Shown here: piece by piece, positions 5,974-7,306 of the stretch
Numbering within the stretch: the stretch's first letter is position 1
How the letters are laid out: each line of letters starts with the position of its first letter
From: Sphingomonadaceae bacterium
GTDB lineage: Bacteria > Pseudomonadota > Alphaproteobacteria > Sphingomonadales > Sphingomonadaceae
DNA: 7,306 nt
Reading direction: 5' to 3'
Assembly: GCA_947442095.1 (NCBI GenBank)
Contig: CANEVG010000176.1
Coordinates: 1-7,306 of the forward strand
Made by a program: the position numbers and the translations under genes
Notes under the pieces: generated by a model
Seen by the model: the letters and a program-made list of their open reading frames with translations, nothing else
What the model was told of the DNA's origin: nothing
The model's database searches: none

Positions 5974-6894
5974 ATGTCATCTGCGCCCGATATCGTCCCT
6001 GACAGCCAGTATCGCGGCGTGCTCACCGTGCTTCCACCGTTTCTGCGCGATCTGGCGCTGCTGGCGCGGTTTGATCGGCCGATCGGGTGGTGGCTGCTGT
6101 TCTGGCCTTGTGCTTGGGGCCTTTTTCTCGCCGGGGGCATTGGCCGCTGGGACATGATCCTGTGGTTTCTTGCAGGTTCGATTGCCATGCGCGGGGCGGG
6201 CTGTGTCTACAACGATATCGTCGATGCCGATCTTGATGCCTGCGTCGCGCGCACCGCCGCGCGGCCTATTGCGAGCGGGGCGATTTCGAAGAAGGTGGCC
6301 TGGGTCTGGCTGCTCGCGCTCTGTTCTGTGGGGCTGGTGGTGCTGCTGCAATTGCGCTCTGAGGCGCAGTTGGTCGCACTGGGCAGTATCGCCCTGGTCG
6401 CGGCCTATCCATTTATGAAGCGGATCACCGGCTGGCCGCAGGCGTGGCTGGGTCTCGTGTTCACGTGGGGGGCGCCGGTGGGGTGGATCGAGGTCAACGG
6501 CTTTGAAAGGCTGGCTCCGCTTGGCCTCCTCTATGCCGGGTGCTGGGCCTGGTGCATGGCGTATGACACGATCTATGCGCTCCAGGACCGGGAAGACGAC
6601 GCGATGGTCGGCATCGGCTCCTCCGCGCTGTCGTTCGGCGCCCATGTGCGCGCCGGGGTCATCGGTCTCTATGGCATGGCGCTGGCCTGCTGGGTGGGGG
6701 CAGTCTGGCTTATGCGGCCTGATCCATTGGCGCTTTTCGCGCTGCTGCCGGTCGGCGTCCATTTCGCGTGGCAGGCGTTCACCCTTGAGACGGCAGACGG
6801 GGCCAGCGCGCTCGCGCGGTTTCGTTCAAACCGATTCGCGGGCGCGCTGATGGCGGCGGCCTGCTTTGTTATCGGTGCTGCCGCTCACGCATAG
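5974..6894 (+). CDS. ubiA: 4-hydroxybenzoate polyprenyltransferase UbiA
   Basis: UbiA is an inner-membrane enzyme that attaches the polyprenyl chain to 4-hydroxybenzoate in ubiquinone biosynthesis. The product is 306 residues (E. coli 290) and highly hydrophobic. Both aspartate-rich Mg2+/prenyl-diphosphate motifs are intact: NDIVDADLD at 80-88, set in RGAGCVYND and followed by RTAARPIASG, and DTIYALQDREDD at 198-209 followed by GIGSSALSFG. These match the E. coli enzyme closely enough to separate it from other UbiA-superfamily members such as haem O or menaquinone prenyltransferases. The N-terminal LLARFDRPIGWWLLFWPCAWG is also typical. ATG 5974 is chosen because family members begin shortly before the DIVPDS-like stretch. 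ATG 5926 is an in-frame alternative with a strong GGAGG at 5913-5917, but it would place the start inside the rsmE start codon. The 3' end overlaps the convergent VOC gene by 10 bp. Confidence 0.93.
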   Translation: MSSAPDIVPDSQYRGVLTVLPPFLRDLALLARFDRPIGWWLLFWPCAWGLFLAGGIGRWDMILWFLAGSIAMRGAGCVYNDIVDADLDACVARTAARPIASGAISKKVAWVWLLALCSVGLVVLLQLRSEAQLVALGSIALVAAYPFMKRITGWPQAWLGLVFTWGAPVGWIEVNGFERLAPLGLLYAGCWAWCMAYDTIYALQDREDDAMVGIGSSALSFGAHVRAGVIGLYGMALACWVGAVWLMRPDPLALFALLPVGVHFAWQAFTLETADGASALARFRSNRFAGALMAAACFVIGAAAHA

Positions 6895-7272
6895 CTGACG
6901 AGTTCCCACTCGATACCGTCCCAATCAAAGACATAGAACCGCCGGCCGGGCTCTTCGGTGCCGTGGCTCAACGGTTCGAGCCTGGCATCGATCAGGATCC
7001 GTTCGGCCGCGTCCAGATCATCCACAACCAGCGCGATATGGTTGAGCGCCAGACCCTTGGCGAAGGGGCTGGGCAATGGATCATCAGCTTGACATAGCGC
7101 GATATACTCGCTGTCTGAACCGAGATGGATGGTCCAGCCTCCCAACGCCGAAGGCCCGCGCCAACGTTCGCGCCAGCCGCACAGGGGCGTGATCAGGGTC
7201 GCGGTGCGATCGGGATCGCTGACCCCGTATGTTGACGTGTTCGAGGCGCGCGCCGGCGGCGTCAGCGGACAT
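6885..7272 (-). pseudogene. VOC-family (glyoxalase/bleomycin-resistance-like) protein, frameshifted near codon 16
   Basis: Translation from ATG 7272, which has a very good ribosome binding site, gives MSADAAGARLEHVNI, the typical beginning of a VOC protein. It then leaves the frame and stops after 62 residues at 7084. The rest of the domain, from VSDPDRTATL through NHIALVVDDLDAAE to EWELVSYA, continues in another frame to the TGA at 6885-6887. Dropping one base from the four-C run at 7223-7226 joins the two into a 128-residue protein of normal family length. In that reconstruction the usual metal-ligand positions look filled (His12, Glu55, His78, Glu123). VOC proteins are cytoplasmic metal-dependent isomerases, dioxygenases or thiol transferases; the substrate is unknown. 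The longer open frame from TTG 7301 starts with an unrelated peptide and no ribosome binding site. Whether this is a real mutation or a sequencing error cannot be decided here. Confidence 0.8.
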
Positions 7273-7279
7273 GTAAATT

Positions 7280-7285
7280 CTCCTT
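7280..7285 (-). promoter_or_regulatory. Ribosome binding site of the VOC gene
   Basis: On the - strand this reads AAGGAG, 7 bases before the ATG at 7272, a near-ideal site. It fixes the intended start in the frame that encodes MSADAAGARLEHVNI, and so shows that the long downstream open frame is not the originally translated frame at its 5' end. Confidence 0.75.
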
Positions 7286-7306
7286 CATGTGTCTGGAACA
7301 ATTGTC

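Overview
The window is a GC-rich (roughly 63-65% by eye) chromosomal segment. It is densely packed with housekeeping genes of alphaproteobacterial type, and the best guess is a sphingomonad (Sphingomonadales: Sphingomonadaceae or Erythrobacteraceae). The pointers are the plant/alphaproteobacterial-type glutamate-cysteine ligase, the ubiA / rsmE / gshA cluster, and the TPR-protein/BamB pair with sphingomonad-like wording. This placement comes from remembered family sequences, not from a database search. I see no rRNA, tRNA, CRISPR array, insertion sequence or phage gene, and no stretch over 300 bases without a gene.

Region 1 (1-3078, + strand) holds envelope genes. The tail of a TPR protein (YfgM-like) is followed after one base by bamB, the outer-membrane assembly lipoprotein. 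In E. coli and many other proteobacteria the GTPase gene der follows bamB. Here the next gene is instead a 448-residue polytopic membrane protein whose C-terminus carries the isoprenylcysteine-carboxylmethyltransferase / phospholipid-methyltransferase signature.

Region 2 (3087-5927, - strand) is a probable four-gene run transcribed leftward: rsmE (16S rRNA m3U1498 methyltransferase), gshA (first step of glutathione synthesis), then two tandem 99-residue ABM-fold monooxygenase-like genes that are about 54% identical and arose by duplication. It converges on the methyltransferase gene with only 8 bp between stop codons.

Region 3 (5928-7306) starts with a short divergent control region containing a 7-bp inverted repeat, from which ubiA (ubiquinone prenyltransferase) is read rightward. 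ubiA converges with, and overlaps by 10 bp, a VOC/glyoxalase-like gene on the - strand. That gene has an excellent ribosome binding site and start, but its frame is broken near codon 16 by a net +1 base in a run of four C (7223-7226). Removing one base restores a full-length 128-residue protein. This is either a recent pseudogene or a sequencing error, and it is the most checkable anomaly here.

No clearly new multi-gene system is visible. The less ordinary items are the large methyltransferase-like membrane protein behind bamB, the duplicated ABM pair behind gshA, and the frameshifted VOC gene.
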